Assembly: GCA_021828835.1 (NCBI GenBank)
Contig: JAJZCY010000010.1
Coordinates: forward strand, 1-37,467
Length of the DNA stretch: 37,467 nucleotides
Source of the DNA: Acidobacteriota bacterium
Lineage (GTDB): Bacteria > Acidobacteriota > Terriglobia > Terriglobales > Acidobacteriaceae
Direction: 5' to 3'
Every line of letters starts with the position of its first letter. Within the stretch, counting starts at the first letter, position 1. The notes under the pieces were generated by a model. It did no database searches. It had not been told where the DNA came from and worked only from the letters and a program-made list of their open reading frames with translations. The translations under genes were made by a program, and so were the position numbers. Shown piece after piece: positions 17,188-25,495 of the stretch.

Positions 17188-20100
17188 ATGACGAAGTTGA
17201 ATTTGCAATTCCTGAGGAGGCAACGACCAGCACAGAGGCTTTCCCGGCTTCTGCCCTTGCTGGTTCTCGGCCTGGTGTCGGCGTTCCTGACGGGACGAAC
17301 CCAGGCCCAAGCCCTGAGCGGCATCACCGGAACCGTCGCGGATTCGAACGGTGCGGTGGTCGCTGGAGCTCAGGTAGCCGTTCGCAATGAGGCGACAGGC
17401 ACGACCGCACACACGGTGACCACCTCGGTGGGAACCTACGCTTTGACCGGCCTGATGCCCAGCCAGTATTCCATCACCGTTGAGGCTCCCGGCTTCCAGC
17501 GCTATCTGCGCAGCGGCGTCCGCGTCGAGGTGGGCATGACGCCTACCGTCGACGTCCAACTATCCCCCGGCAGCGTATCCCAGACCGTCGAAGTCAAGGC
17601 CGACAGCCTGGCGCTCGACACCACCCAGCCCCAACTGGGCACCACGCTGGAGTCGAGCGTCCTCAACGCGTTGCCCATCGAATTGAGCGGTAATGCCCGG
17701 CAGATCGATCAGTTCGTATTTCTGGCGCCCGGCGTCCAGGGCAGCGCCTGGTCCAAGGAGATCAGCGGAGGCATCAACTTCGAAAGCGGTGTAGTTTTCA
17801 ACGGCATCCCCCTGGTGCAGCCGAATATGCAGGGGCAGCAGACTTACATGAACCCACCCTTCGAGATGGTGAACGAGTTTCGGGTGGAGCGGTCCACCTT
17901 CTCGGCGCAATATGGTTTGGCCCAGGGCGTGGTGACCTACAGCATGGCCTCGGGGACCAATAATTTTCACGGTGATGCCTTCGAGATCAACCGCAACAAC
18001 TTCTTTGATTCCAACGGCTTCTTCCCCTCGAACTTCAACGCCCAGGGCAAGCCCATCCCGCCGGTCGACCACCAGAACAACTATGGTTTTACCCTCGGCG
18101 GCCCCGTCATCCTGCCGCACCTGTACGACGGCCGGAACCGCACCTTCTTCCTGTTCAGCGGAGATTGGTTCAAGCAGAACCAGGCGCTGACCTCGATCGG
18201 AACCGTGCCAACCGCGGCCATGAAGCAGGGCGACTTCAGCAACTTTGTGGACTCCACGGGCAAGCAGATTCCCATCTTTGATCCGCAGACCGGCCAGCAG
18301 TTCCAGTGCAACGGCGCAGCGAACGTGATCTGTCCGGATCGTTTCAGCTCCATCTCCAAGGCGCTTCTGCCGCTGCTTCCCAATCCCGACCGCACCGGCA
18401 CCAACTACGGTTTGCAGAGCAACAAGTCCCCGACCGTGACCTCCGCCCCGCTCAGTGACAATCTGTGGGGCTTCACGGTGGATCAGAACATCAATTCAAG
18501 CCAGAGCCTTCACTACTCGCAGTGGGAAGATAACCAGGTCACCAAGAACTACGGCGCCGCGCCCATCGTACCCATCTCCAATCCGCTGCAGAGCGAGATG
18601 AACGACTACAACTACGCGGCCGGTTACCTGCTGAACTACGTCAATACCGTCACCCCGAATCTGGTGGCCACCGCAGGAATCGCATGGTTGGGCAAGCTGG
18701 ACGGGCAAGCCAATGGCAACCAGAACGTGAATTTTCCGGGAGTACAGAACAGCAACGTGTTCCCCGGCGTCTCCTTCAACGGCCAGAACTCCATCACATC
18801 GTGGGGCGTGAACTCCGGCCTTCTGAAAAACTCCGACCGCCAGCTCGGCATCAGCATCGTGAACAACTGGCTGTGGACCAAGGGCCGGCATACCTTCAAC
18901 ATCGGCGGAGAATTCCGGCGCGCTTACGACGACACGCTTTCGTGCACGCAGTGCGGCGGCCAATTCAACTTCAGCAACGCAGAGACCTCGACGCCCAATC
19001 CCAGCGATCCGAACTTCGGCAGCGATGGCAGCTCGTTCGCCAGCTTCCTGCTCGGCCAGGTCGACTCCGCAAGCCGCGTGGAGGCCTACGAGATGGCCCT
19101 GCGCAACCTGGATTTCTCCTCCTACATTCAGGACGATATCCGCGTCACCTCGCGCCTGACCGTGAACGCCGGCCTGCGCTGGGACATCATGGTGCCGTTC
19201 ACTGAAAAACATAATCAGATCGTTTTCCTGAACGAGCAGGCGAACAATCCGGCGGCAGGCGGTCTGCCCGGCGCGGCCAGCATCTTCGGAAACTGCCCGA
19301 CATGCGCCGGCTTCACCCGCGCCAACATTGCATGGGGTCATTTCGGTCCTCGCCTCGGGTTCGCCTATTCACTGAACCAGAAGACCGTCCTTCAAGGGGG
19401 TGCTTACCTTGTCTTCCTGGACGGCGGTGCCTATGAGTTCGGCAGCAGTAACGTCTCCGTGAATATGGGCAATGTTCTGTTCGGCGAATTCAACCGGCAA
19501 TCGACCGGCAGCAATGTTCCCGGTTATGGCAGCTGGGACTCGACCACGCTGCAGAAGCCGCCGGCGATTCCATTCAACCCATCGATGGCCAATGGCGCCA
19601 ACATCACCTATTTCAACCGCAACCTGGGAATTGCCCCTTACAACCAGGTCTGGACTCTCACGGTTCAGAGGGAACTTCCCTGGAACATGTTCCTGACCGT
19701 TTCCTACCTGGGCAGCCGAGACATTCATCTGCCCTCCGCCCTCAACCCGATTAATCAGCCGAATCCGTCAATCCTGCAATACGGTTCGCTGCTGAGTCAG
19801 CCGGTGGACTCGCCCGCGGCACAGGCCGCCGGCATCAAGAGCCCTTATCCGAACTTCGTGCAGGACTTCGGCGGCGGCGCCACCGTGGAACAGGCTCTGC
19901 GCCCCTTTCCCCAATATGCCGGCATCCAGAATCTCTACGACATGACCGGCACGTTCTTCTACAACGCGTTTCAGGCTCAGGCCGAGAAGCGCCTCTCCAA
20001 TGGGTTGAGCTATCTGGCCTCCATCAATCTGGACCGGCAGATGTCGAACTTCGATCGCTACTGGTTTACCGGCTGGTACAGCAGTCCGCTTAACAAGTAC

Positions 20101-20715
20101 AACCAGAGGCAGGAATGGTCGATTTCGGCCTTCGATCCTCGCTACCAGGCGAAGTTCGCAGCCTACTATCAACTCCCGTTCGGGCGAGGACAAGCATTCC
20201 TCAATCGCGGCGGCCTGATCAATGAACTGGCCGGTGGCTGGCAGGTGAGCGGAATCTTCGACTATGAAGGCGGCACACCATTCGGCGTCAGTGAGAACGG
20301 CAGTGGCATCAACGGCAACAACCGGCCCAATGTCGTGCAAGGCACCAAGCCCACCACCTATGGCTACAGCAGCGTGCGGAACTACTTCCTGGGCACCGGC
20401 GCCGTTCCGAAGGTGTTCAGGACTGCGGCCTTCACTCCCACCGCCAGCCAGTATGTGTTGGGTAATGCCGCCCGCATTTACGCATCGCTGCGCGAACCTG
20501 CCCAGTTGATGGAAGATCTGGACGCAATCAAGTCCTTCAATCTGGGTGAGAATGTTCGCGCCTCTCTGCGCGTGGACTACTTCAACGCCTTCAATCGCAC
20601 CCGGTTCAACAATCCCGATAACAACATCAGTGATGGAAGCTTCGGCGAAGTTACCGGTGAGGGATCGCAGATCATCAATCGCCAGGGACAAGTCACTTTC
20701 CGGGTAGAGTTCTAA
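17188..20715 (+). CDS. TonB-dependent receptor with carboxypeptidase-regulatory-like domain (Oar-like)
   Basis: An outer-membrane protein of 1,175 residues. A signal peptide (LSRLLPLLVLGLVSAFLTGRTQAQA) is followed by a carboxypeptidase-regulatory-like beta domain at about 45-125 (GITGTVADSNGAVVAGAQVAV). Then come a plug (LNALPIELSG region) and a long beta barrel ending in VTFRVEF, with the terminal Phe recognised by the Bam machinery. Such receptors are abundant in Acidobacteriota and are thought to import glycans or large substrates, as SusC does. GGAGG at 6-base spacing fixes ATG 17188. It diverges from the CadC-like regulator, and the secreted glycosidase follows after a terminator. Confidence 0.93.
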   Translation: MTKLNLQFLRRQRPAQRLSRLLPLLVLGLVSAFLTGRTQAQALSGITGTVADSNGAVVAGAQVAVRNEATGTTAHTVTTSVGTYALTGLMPSQYSITVEAPGFQRYLRSGVRVEVGMTPTVDVQLSPGSVSQTVEVKADSLALDTTQPQLGTTLESSVLNALPIELSGNARQIDQFVFLAPGVQGSAWSKEISGGINFESGVVFNGIPLVQPNMQGQQTYMNPPFEMVNEFRVERSTFSAQYGLAQGVVTYSMASGTNNFHGDAFEINRNNFFDSNGFFPSNFNAQGKPIPPVDHQNNYGFTLGGPVILPHLYDGRNRTFFLFSGDWFKQNQALTSIGTVPTAAMKQGDFSNFVDSTGKQIPIFDPQTGQQFQCNGAANVICPDRFSSISKALLPLLPNPDRTGTNYGLQSNKSPTVTSAPLSDNLWGFTVDQNINSSQSLHYSQWEDNQVTKNYGAAPIVPISNPLQSEMNDYNYAAGYLLNYVNTVTPNLVATAGIAWLGKLDGQANGNQNVNFPGVQNSNVFPGVSFNGQNSITSWGVNSGLLKNSDRQLGISIVNNWLWTKGRHTFNIGGEFRRAYDDTLSCTQCGGQFNFSNAETSTPNPSDPNFGSDGSSFASFLLGQVDSASRVEAYEMALRNLDFSSYIQDDIRVTSRLTVNAGLRWDIMVPFTEKHNQIVFLNEQANNPAAGGLPGAASIFGNCPTCAGFTRANIAWGHFGPRLGFAYSLNQKTVLQGGAYLVFLDGGAYEFGSSNVSVNMGNVLFGEFNRQSTGSNVPGYGSWDSTTLQKPPAIPFNPSMANGANITYFNRNLGIAPYNQVWTLTVQRELPWNMFLTVSYLGSRDIHLPSALNPINQPNPSILQYGSLLSQPVDSPAAQAAGIKSPYPNFVQDFGGGATVEQALRPFPQYAGIQNLYDMTGTFFYNAFQAQAEKRLSNGLSYLASINLDRQMSNFDRYWFTGWYSSPLNKYNQRQEWSISAFDPRYQAKFAAYYQLPFGRGQAFLNRGGLINELAGGWQVSGIFDYEGGTPFGVSENGSGINGNNRPNVVQGTKPTTYGYSSVRNYFLGTGAVPKVFRTAAFTPTASQYVLGNAARIYASLREPAQLMEDLDAIKSFNLGENVRASLRVDYFNAFNRTRFNNPDNNISDGSFGEVTGEGSQIINRQGQVTFRVEF

Positions 20716-20776
20716 TCGCATTCCCAAGCCGGTCCATCTCATTGCCCGGCTTGCATAGGACTGCTCATCCTCACGC

Positions 20777-20810
20777 AAAGGCCGGATCGCTCCGATCCGG
20801 CCTTTGCTTT
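20777..20810 (+). terminator. Strong stem-loop terminator after the TonB-dependent receptor
   Basis: A perfect 13-bp stem, 20777-20789 with 20793-20805, has a CTC loop and is followed by GCTTT. It lies 61 bases downstream of the receptor stop. The U-tract is short and interrupted. It probably separates the receptor transcript from the next gene, which then needs its own promoter or read-through. Confidence 0.8.
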
Positions 20811-20866
20811 CGCGCGTGCGCAACAGAAGTGCATCGCTATTCCGGCATCCATACGGATAGGGAGCT

Positions 20867-23143
20867 ATGACAGCAACAAGCGAACAAAACGATCGCCAGC
20901 AGCGTCAAACGAATCAAAACTTGCGGGGTTCAGGAAAACCCGCAGCAATCGTCCTGTTCCTGGCCGGGATCGTCTCAGCAGGAGCGCAACCTATCAAACC
21001 CTTCTACCAATCCGCGCAGTTCAGCGTGTCGGCCAACGAGGTAGTCGAAGGACCGTACCGGGCGCGGGCGGTTTCTCCGATCGAAGTCGTCTCCAATTAT
21101 CCCCTGAACAAGAACGCTACAGCTCAGGAGAGGCGATGGAAACTTCATACCAATCTTTCTGCCTTTCCTGCTCTCCGTTCCAATTTCCCGCTGATCGATG
21201 CCATCTACAACCTATCGCTCGAAGAACTGACCCAGGACATCTCGCGAGAAGGTACCTTCGATGCCGGCGCCCTGTGGCCGGGAGTGTGGACCAGGGACAC
21301 CAGCTACAGCACCTTGCTCTCCCTTGCCGCCATCGCCCCGCAAACCGCAGAGAAGAGCCTGCTGCGCAAGGTGAAGCGTAACCGGATCGTGCAGGATACG
21401 GGAACCGGCGGTTCCTGGCCGGTCTCGAGCGATCGTGTCTGCTGGGCGCTGGCGGCCTGGGAGGTCTATCTGGTGACCGGCGACCGGCAGTGGCTGGAGC
21501 AGAGCTCGACGATCCTCAAGAACAGCATCCGCGACGATGAGCAGGTGGTCATCGATCCGGCCACTGGGCTCGCGCATGGCGAAACCTCGTTTCTCGACTG
21601 GCGTGAGCAGACCTACCCGCGCTGGATGCAGCCGGCCGACATCTACAGCGGCGAAGCGCTGAGCACGAATGCGGTGTACTACCGCGTGTACCGTATCCTG
21701 GGCGCGATGGATCGAGCTCTTGGGAAAAACGACAGTGCATGGGACGTAAAGGCGGAGCGCATCCGTTCCGCGATCAACCAGCGCATGTGGATCGAGAGTC
21801 AGGGCCGCTATGGGCAATACCTCTACGGCCGTATCTGGCAATCGCTCTCTCCGCGCGCGGACGCGCTGGGCGAGTCGCTCGCGGTGCTGTTTGAAATCCC
21901 CTCGGCAGCCCAACGCGCGTCTCTCATAAAGGTGCAGCCGGTGATGCCGTATGGCATTCCCACCGTATATCCAGAGACGCCTGACATTTCTCCATACCAC
22001 AACCGCTCCGTCTGGCCCTTCGTGCAGGCATTCTGGAATCTCGCCGCAGCCAAACAGGATGACGAACCAGCTCTGCTCGATGGCTTGGCCGCCATGTATC
22101 GCGCAACTGCACTGTTTCTCACCAACAAGGAAAACTTCGTCGCCGAAAACGGCAGCCCGATCGGGACCGCGGTCAACTCCGATCGTCAGTTGTGGAGCGT
22201 GGCCGGCAGCTTGGCCATGGTCTACCGCGTCTTCTTCGGGATGGACTTCACGGAGGACGGCCTGCACCTCCATCCGGTCGTTCCCGAAGCGCTGAGCGGC
22301 TCGCGCAGGCTGACCAACTTTCACTACCGCGGCGCGGTTCTCTCCATCACAGTGCATGGATTCGGCGGGATGGTGCGCAGCATGACCATCGATGGGGAAC
22401 GGACTGAGCCCATCGTGCCCGCCGATCTCCGCGGCCATCATGCCATCGTGATCGAGATGGACAACCGTTCCGGTCCAAGTTCACCCGTGCATTTAGTTCA
22501 AAGCGTCACGGCACCGGAAACTCCAAAGTCCCGCCTGACGAACGACACTCTCTCGTGGGAGCCTGTGCAAGGCGCAGCGCGTTACGAGATCTATCGCGAC
22601 GGCAGTCCACAGAGTACGATTGACACAACCTCGCTTCAGGTCCAGCCTGCGAGCGTGTTGCAGGAGCTCCAGGTGGCCGCGCGTTCGCTCGATGGGATGG
22701 AGTCATTTCTTAGCGAGCCGACCTCCTCCGGCGGTCAACCCATCACGATTCCCGCGATCTCTGCTGCGGGGATACCAGGTGTCCAGACGTTTGCAACGCT
22801 CGAACAGTCCGGCGTGACTGGGTTATCGCTCACCGGCGAGGTGCCCGCCGATGGCCGCTACGCCATCGCCTTTCGCTACGCGAACGGCAGCGGCCCGGTG
22901 AAGACCGGCAGTCGATGCGCCATCCGCACTCTGTTCATCGACGGCCAGCGCATCGGGCCGATCGTATTGCCGCAGCGCGGCGCGAACGCCTGGGATCAGT
23001 GGGGCATGAGCAGCGTTCAGACTATTTCGTTGCGAAAGGGAAAGCACACGATCCAACTGCGCTTCCTCCCTGCGGACATCAATATGGATGGCGTCGTGAA
23101 CACCGTCCGCATTCAGTCCGCCCAGTTGCAACGCATCGACTAG
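20867..23143 (+). CDS. Secreted six-hairpin (alpha/alpha)6 glycosidase-like protein
   Basis: A 758-residue protein with a signal segment (AAIVLFLAGIVSAGAQ, about 26-41). Residues about 95-490 form an (alpha/alpha)6-barrel glycosidase of the six-hairpin type. WPGVWTRDTSYST (138-149) and FLDWREQTYPRWMQPADIYSGEAL (242-264) are the most family-like stretches; acidic residues such as D144 and D244 are plausible catalytic or binding residues, not proven. Beyond 495 come a beta-sandwich segment, a fibronectin-like part (DTLSWEPVQGAARYEIYRDG) and a C-terminal CBM-like region (FIDGQRIGPIVLP to the end). A specific GH family was not assigned. It may trim oligosaccharides produced by the GH66 enzyme. 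AGGGAG precedes the ATG closely. Confidence 0.75.
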   Translation: MTATSEQNDRQQRQTNQNLRGSGKPAAIVLFLAGIVSAGAQPIKPFYQSAQFSVSANEVVEGPYRARAVSPIEVVSNYPLNKNATAQERRWKLHTNLSAFPALRSNFPLIDAIYNLSLEELTQDISREGTFDAGALWPGVWTRDTSYSTLLSLAAIAPQTAEKSLLRKVKRNRIVQDTGTGGSWPVSSDRVCWALAAWEVYLVTGDRQWLEQSSTILKNSIRDDEQVVIDPATGLAHGETSFLDWREQTYPRWMQPADIYSGEALSTNAVYYRVYRILGAMDRALGKNDSAWDVKAERIRSAINQRMWIESQGRYGQYLYGRIWQSLSPRADALGESLAVLFEIPSAAQRASLIKVQPVMPYGIPTVYPETPDISPYHNRSVWPFVQAFWNLAAAKQDDEPALLDGLAAMYRATALFLTNKENFVAENGSPIGTAVNSDRQLWSVAGSLAMVYRVFFGMDFTEDGLHLHPVVPEALSGSRRLTNFHYRGAVLSITVHGFGGMVRSMTIDGERTEPIVPADLRGHHAIVIEMDNRSGPSSPVHLVQSVTAPETPKSRLTNDTLSWEPVQGAARYEIYRDGSPQSTIDTTSLQVQPASVLQELQVAARSLDGMESFLSEPTSSGGQPITIPAISAAGIPGVQTFATLEQSGVTGLSLTGEVPADGRYAIAFRYANGSGPVKTGSRCAIRTLFIDGQRIGPIVLPQRGANAWDQWGMSSVQTISLRKGKHTIQLRFLPADINMDGVVNTVRIQSAQLQRID

Positions 23144-23799
23144 GTGGGGCCCTCCTGCGCCGCGCTTGTCTTTGGCGTTTGGTCCTGTGGACGAGCGGAT
23201 GGATCGCACCGGTTTTCGGTCCAGGTGCAAAGTAGATTGCTCTGCCTCGACTGCCTGGCCGGGCCGCAGTACGGTCGACTTTACAAGCGCCGGCTCCCTC
23301 GCCACGAGGCCATGCACTCGCTCCTCAGCATCCTGTCGCAACGCGGCAGGGGGTGTAGCAAACCATCCAGCAGATCGCGGCGCTTCTCTTCCCAGCTCAA
23401 CTGGACCACCTCGTAGTCTTTGGTGTGCAACATGGACGCCAGGTGTCGGGGGTGTAGTGCTCATAATCGAGCTACTTCTTCACATCCACACCCCGGGTGT
23501 GTTCCAGCTCCCGGAGGAGCTGGTGCAGCATAGCAAGATCCACCGCGCCGTCGGCTTCTAGCTTGCCCTGCTGAAGGACATTTTCATGCGCAATCTCATG
23601 GCCTTTATGCAGCCGCACTGCACGAAGACGGGGTGGATGCCCAGAGTGCCAGCGCACTCCCATCCCAAGGACGACATAACTTCCAGGGCAGATTCTTTCG
23701 CGGCACACCACCCGTTGCAGCAATACTATTGACTGCAATAATGGCTTGGAAATGTCCATTATTCCGGCGCCCACGTTAGAAATCGAACCTGACTTGCGA
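23144..23799. other. Unassigned region with possible remnant minus-strand ORF
   Basis: A 656-base stretch with no confident gene. A 100-codon open frame on the minus strand (23472-23774) ends in an Asp/Leu/Glu-rich sequence (GAVDLAMLHQLLRELEHTRG) that looks protein-like but was not recognised. A second short minus-strand frame (about 23280-23430) includes QLSWEEKRRDLLDGLLHP, also protein-like. Stops and frame changes separate them, so this may be a decayed gene. An 8-bp perfect hairpin (CCAGCTCC/GGAGCTGG, 23504-23523) lies inside it. Confidence 0.35.
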
Positions 23800-23955
23800 T
23801 TAAGAAAGTAAGGTTAAGGCGTCGCTCGTCGGGACTGTGGCACCACTCTCGGTTTCGCGAACCTCAAGCACTTCGATCGTTGGCGTCTCGCACCGCTGCT
23901 GCACCTGCGCAGGGGCGCCGGCGTTCGGTTCACTCAAAGACTCTTGGGGATTCAT
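23800..23955 (-). CDS. Candidate lasso-peptide precursor
   Basis: A 51-residue ORF, 84 bases downstream of the B2-like gene on the same strand. GGAGG precedes ATG 23955 at short spacing; a longer upstream frame is possible. The leader contains C22-E-T-P25-T-I27, close to the YxxPxL motif recognised by lasso B1/RRE proteins, with Cys for Tyr and without the usual Gly. D45 is the only acidic residue after E36. Counting to D45, ring closure could be A39 (position 7), G38 (position 8) or S37 (position 9), all within the 7-9 range of lasso rings. T35 at -2 favours S37; motif spacing from the leader favours A39; Gly is the commonest first residue. The C-terminal Ser51 resembles sites phosphorylated by lasso HPr-like kinases. 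Other small peptides remain possible. Confidence 0.55.
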   Translation of the reverse strand: MNPQESLSEPNAGAPAQVQQRCETPTIEVLEVRETESGATVPTSDALTLLS

Positions 23956-24039
23956 AAGCCTCCAGATTGTGCGGGGAAATGACGATTGTTTCTTAAAGAT
24001 GCTCCTATGCCGGTCCGCACGTGGTACCACGACAACCTC

Positions 24040-25176
24040 TTACCGAGCAAAATGGCCGATCTCGACGCATCGGTGTGCTTCTGGGTAACCAGTCACCTCG
24101 ACGCCACTCGCATCCAGCCATGCATGAGTCCGAAGCTGGGCGCTGCCAGAATCGCGCGAGGCGCCGAAGTGTAGACGCGCCGCGATGTTTCGCCTATGCA
24201 GCATGTGCCACGCCGCAAGCGCGCGCGGGAAGCAAACCACCGACACCGGCAACGCGCGAGCTGCTCGGTCGATTGCCCACGAAATTTCGCGCGCAGCAAA
24301 TTCCCCGTTCGGCCTATCTTGCGCCGGGCCAGGCGGCCGTAGCGTGCCAAGAAGACGGGCAATCCGCGGAAAGGGAAGTACACGAATGACGCATTCGGCG
24401 ATCAGGAGCCAGAACACTGCCTCCATCAGCAGCAGCTGCCGGCTGCGATGGAGAGATCGGAATTTAGACCACCTGCTAAGAATCGATCTCAATCGCATCT
24501 TGTGTGACCAGCTTCTCCAGGAACGCAAGAACCTCGGCGCGGATACTTGCAGGGCTGCCGAGCCGGCGAAGTACGATGCTTCCATGTCCATTGCAGAGAC
24601 GAGCGCAGGACGATATGCATTGCGCCTCAGTTCTCTCATGCCTTCCAGCGTTCGCAGTCGCCGAATGGAATCAGGCTCATCCGGCAAGGCGTCATGTATC
24701 AGATATACTGCGCCCACAGTTTGCGCGGCAAGTCGGTTTCCCGGCGGAGCAACGAAGTACTTGTCCAGATCGCTGCGCACAGCTCTCTGGGCCGCCGTTC
24801 TCCACTCCAGGAAGTCCAGCGAATTGGACCACAACTTGAGCATGCGTCCGTCCGGCCGCACCACATAGCGATCATCCGCCGAGAGCTTCAGATTGCAAAT
24901 GTCATCGCTGATCAGGCCATATCCCCGTCGGCACAGAAGCGCTGCAAGCGTGGATTTTCCCGCTCCCGACGCGCCGCAGAACAGCACTGCGCGTCCACCC
25001 ACTGAAATTGCGCTGGCATGGAGCACAAGTTCACCGCGCTGCTGCAAGAGGATGGCAAAGCAGGTTCCCACGAGGTAGAGGGCGATCGTGTGCAACTCGC
25101 ACCCAGAAATCGGCTTAAACAAGATACGCCGGCCTTCGCTGATCAGGAAATCCGCCACTTCCGGAACCCGCAGCAA
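24040..25176 (-). CDS. HPr-kinase-like domain fused to lasso-peptide B2 leader protease
   Basis: A 378-codon frame with two modules. Residues 1-205 are HPr-kinase-like: LVLHASAISVGG (50-61), P-loop GASGAGKS (68-75) and LISDD (88-92). Residues 227-378 are lasso B2 (transglutaminase-like cysteine protease): C315 in SVVCFPRALAAWHML, H351 and D355 in THAWLDASG, the expected triad. B2's own start would be M227 (ATG 24498). B2 removes the leader before macrolactam closure, and lasso kinases phosphorylate a C-terminal Ser. The kinase's missing N-terminus lies in another frame upstream (25175-25495), separated by one extra base in an A6 run (25175-25180). The TTG at 25176 is therefore unlikely to be the true start. 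The junction at residues about 205-227 contains a B1 remnant in another frame, suggesting a deletion. Confidence 0.85.
   Translation of the reverse strand: MLRVPEVADFLISEGRRILFKPISGCELHTIALYLVGTCFAILLQQRGELVLHASAISVGGRAVLFCGASGAGKSTLAALLCRRGYGLISDDICNLKLSADDRYVVRPDGRMLKLWSNSLDFLEWRTAAQRAVRSDLDKYFVAPPGNRLAAQTVGAVYLIHDALPDEPDSIRRLRTLEGMRELRRNAYRPALVSAMDMEASYFAGSAALQVSAPRFLRSWRSWSHKMRLRSILSRWSKFRSLHRSRQLLLMEAVFWLLIAECVIRVLPFPRIARLLGTLRPPGPAQDRPNGEFAAREISWAIDRAARALPVSVVCFPRALAAWHMLHRRNIAARLHFGASRDSGSAQLRTHAWLDASGVEVTGYPEAHRCVEIGHFAR
24476..24538 (-). pseudogene. Remnant of lasso B1 (PqqD/RRE-like) protein C-terminus
   Basis: In the frame shifted by one from the kinase-B2 fusion, the minus strand encodes AEVLAFLEKLVTQDAIEIDS and then TAG (24476-24478). 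This resembles the last helix of PqqD-like leader-binding proteins (DVLxFLxxLxxxGLI). It overlaps the natural B2 start (24498) by 23 bases, as B1 and B2 genes often do. The rest of an approximately 85-residue B1 is absent: upstream in this frame the sequence is already kinase coding. The fragment is short, so the resemblance is suggestive, not conclusive. Confidence 0.5.
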
Positions 25177-25495
25177 AAAATTCCCCGCGCCTTGCCTCCC
25201 ATGCGGCGGTCGAATGCCGTGGGTCGCACAGGTGCACGGGCACTTCGCCCGCCACGATGGTCACGTCGGGGATATCGTACGGTGCCGCTGCCTCCACGGC
25301 GGAGGGCAACTCGAGAGCCGAGTCAACCAGCAGTCCTGAGATGACATATCGTCGCGCACAGGAGTTTGGTTCTACCGCATGGGGTGCGGACGGCCGCACA
25401 GTAGGATCTTTTGCAGGGCCTCGCCGAGCGAGGACCGATGCTGAATTGCCTCTCGCACGGAGAGATCCCTGGACTTCGCTATGGCCGCTATCCAA
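25175..25495 (-). pseudogene. N-terminal part of the HPr-kinase-like gene, frameshifted
   Basis: The minus-strand frame contains RRYVISGLLVDSALELPSA (from about 25351), then PDVTIVAGEVPVHL and WEARRGEFF, the usual opening of lasso-associated HPr-kinase proteins. At the T6 run (plus-strand A6, 25175-25180) the frame leaves the kinase. Dropping one T joins GEF to LLRVPEVADFLISEG in the downstream frame, giving a continuous family-like sequence. A TTG at 25495 follows AGGGAG and could be the start, though the first ~45 residues are not family-like. The frameshift may be real, a sequencing error, or slippage. Confidence 0.65.
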
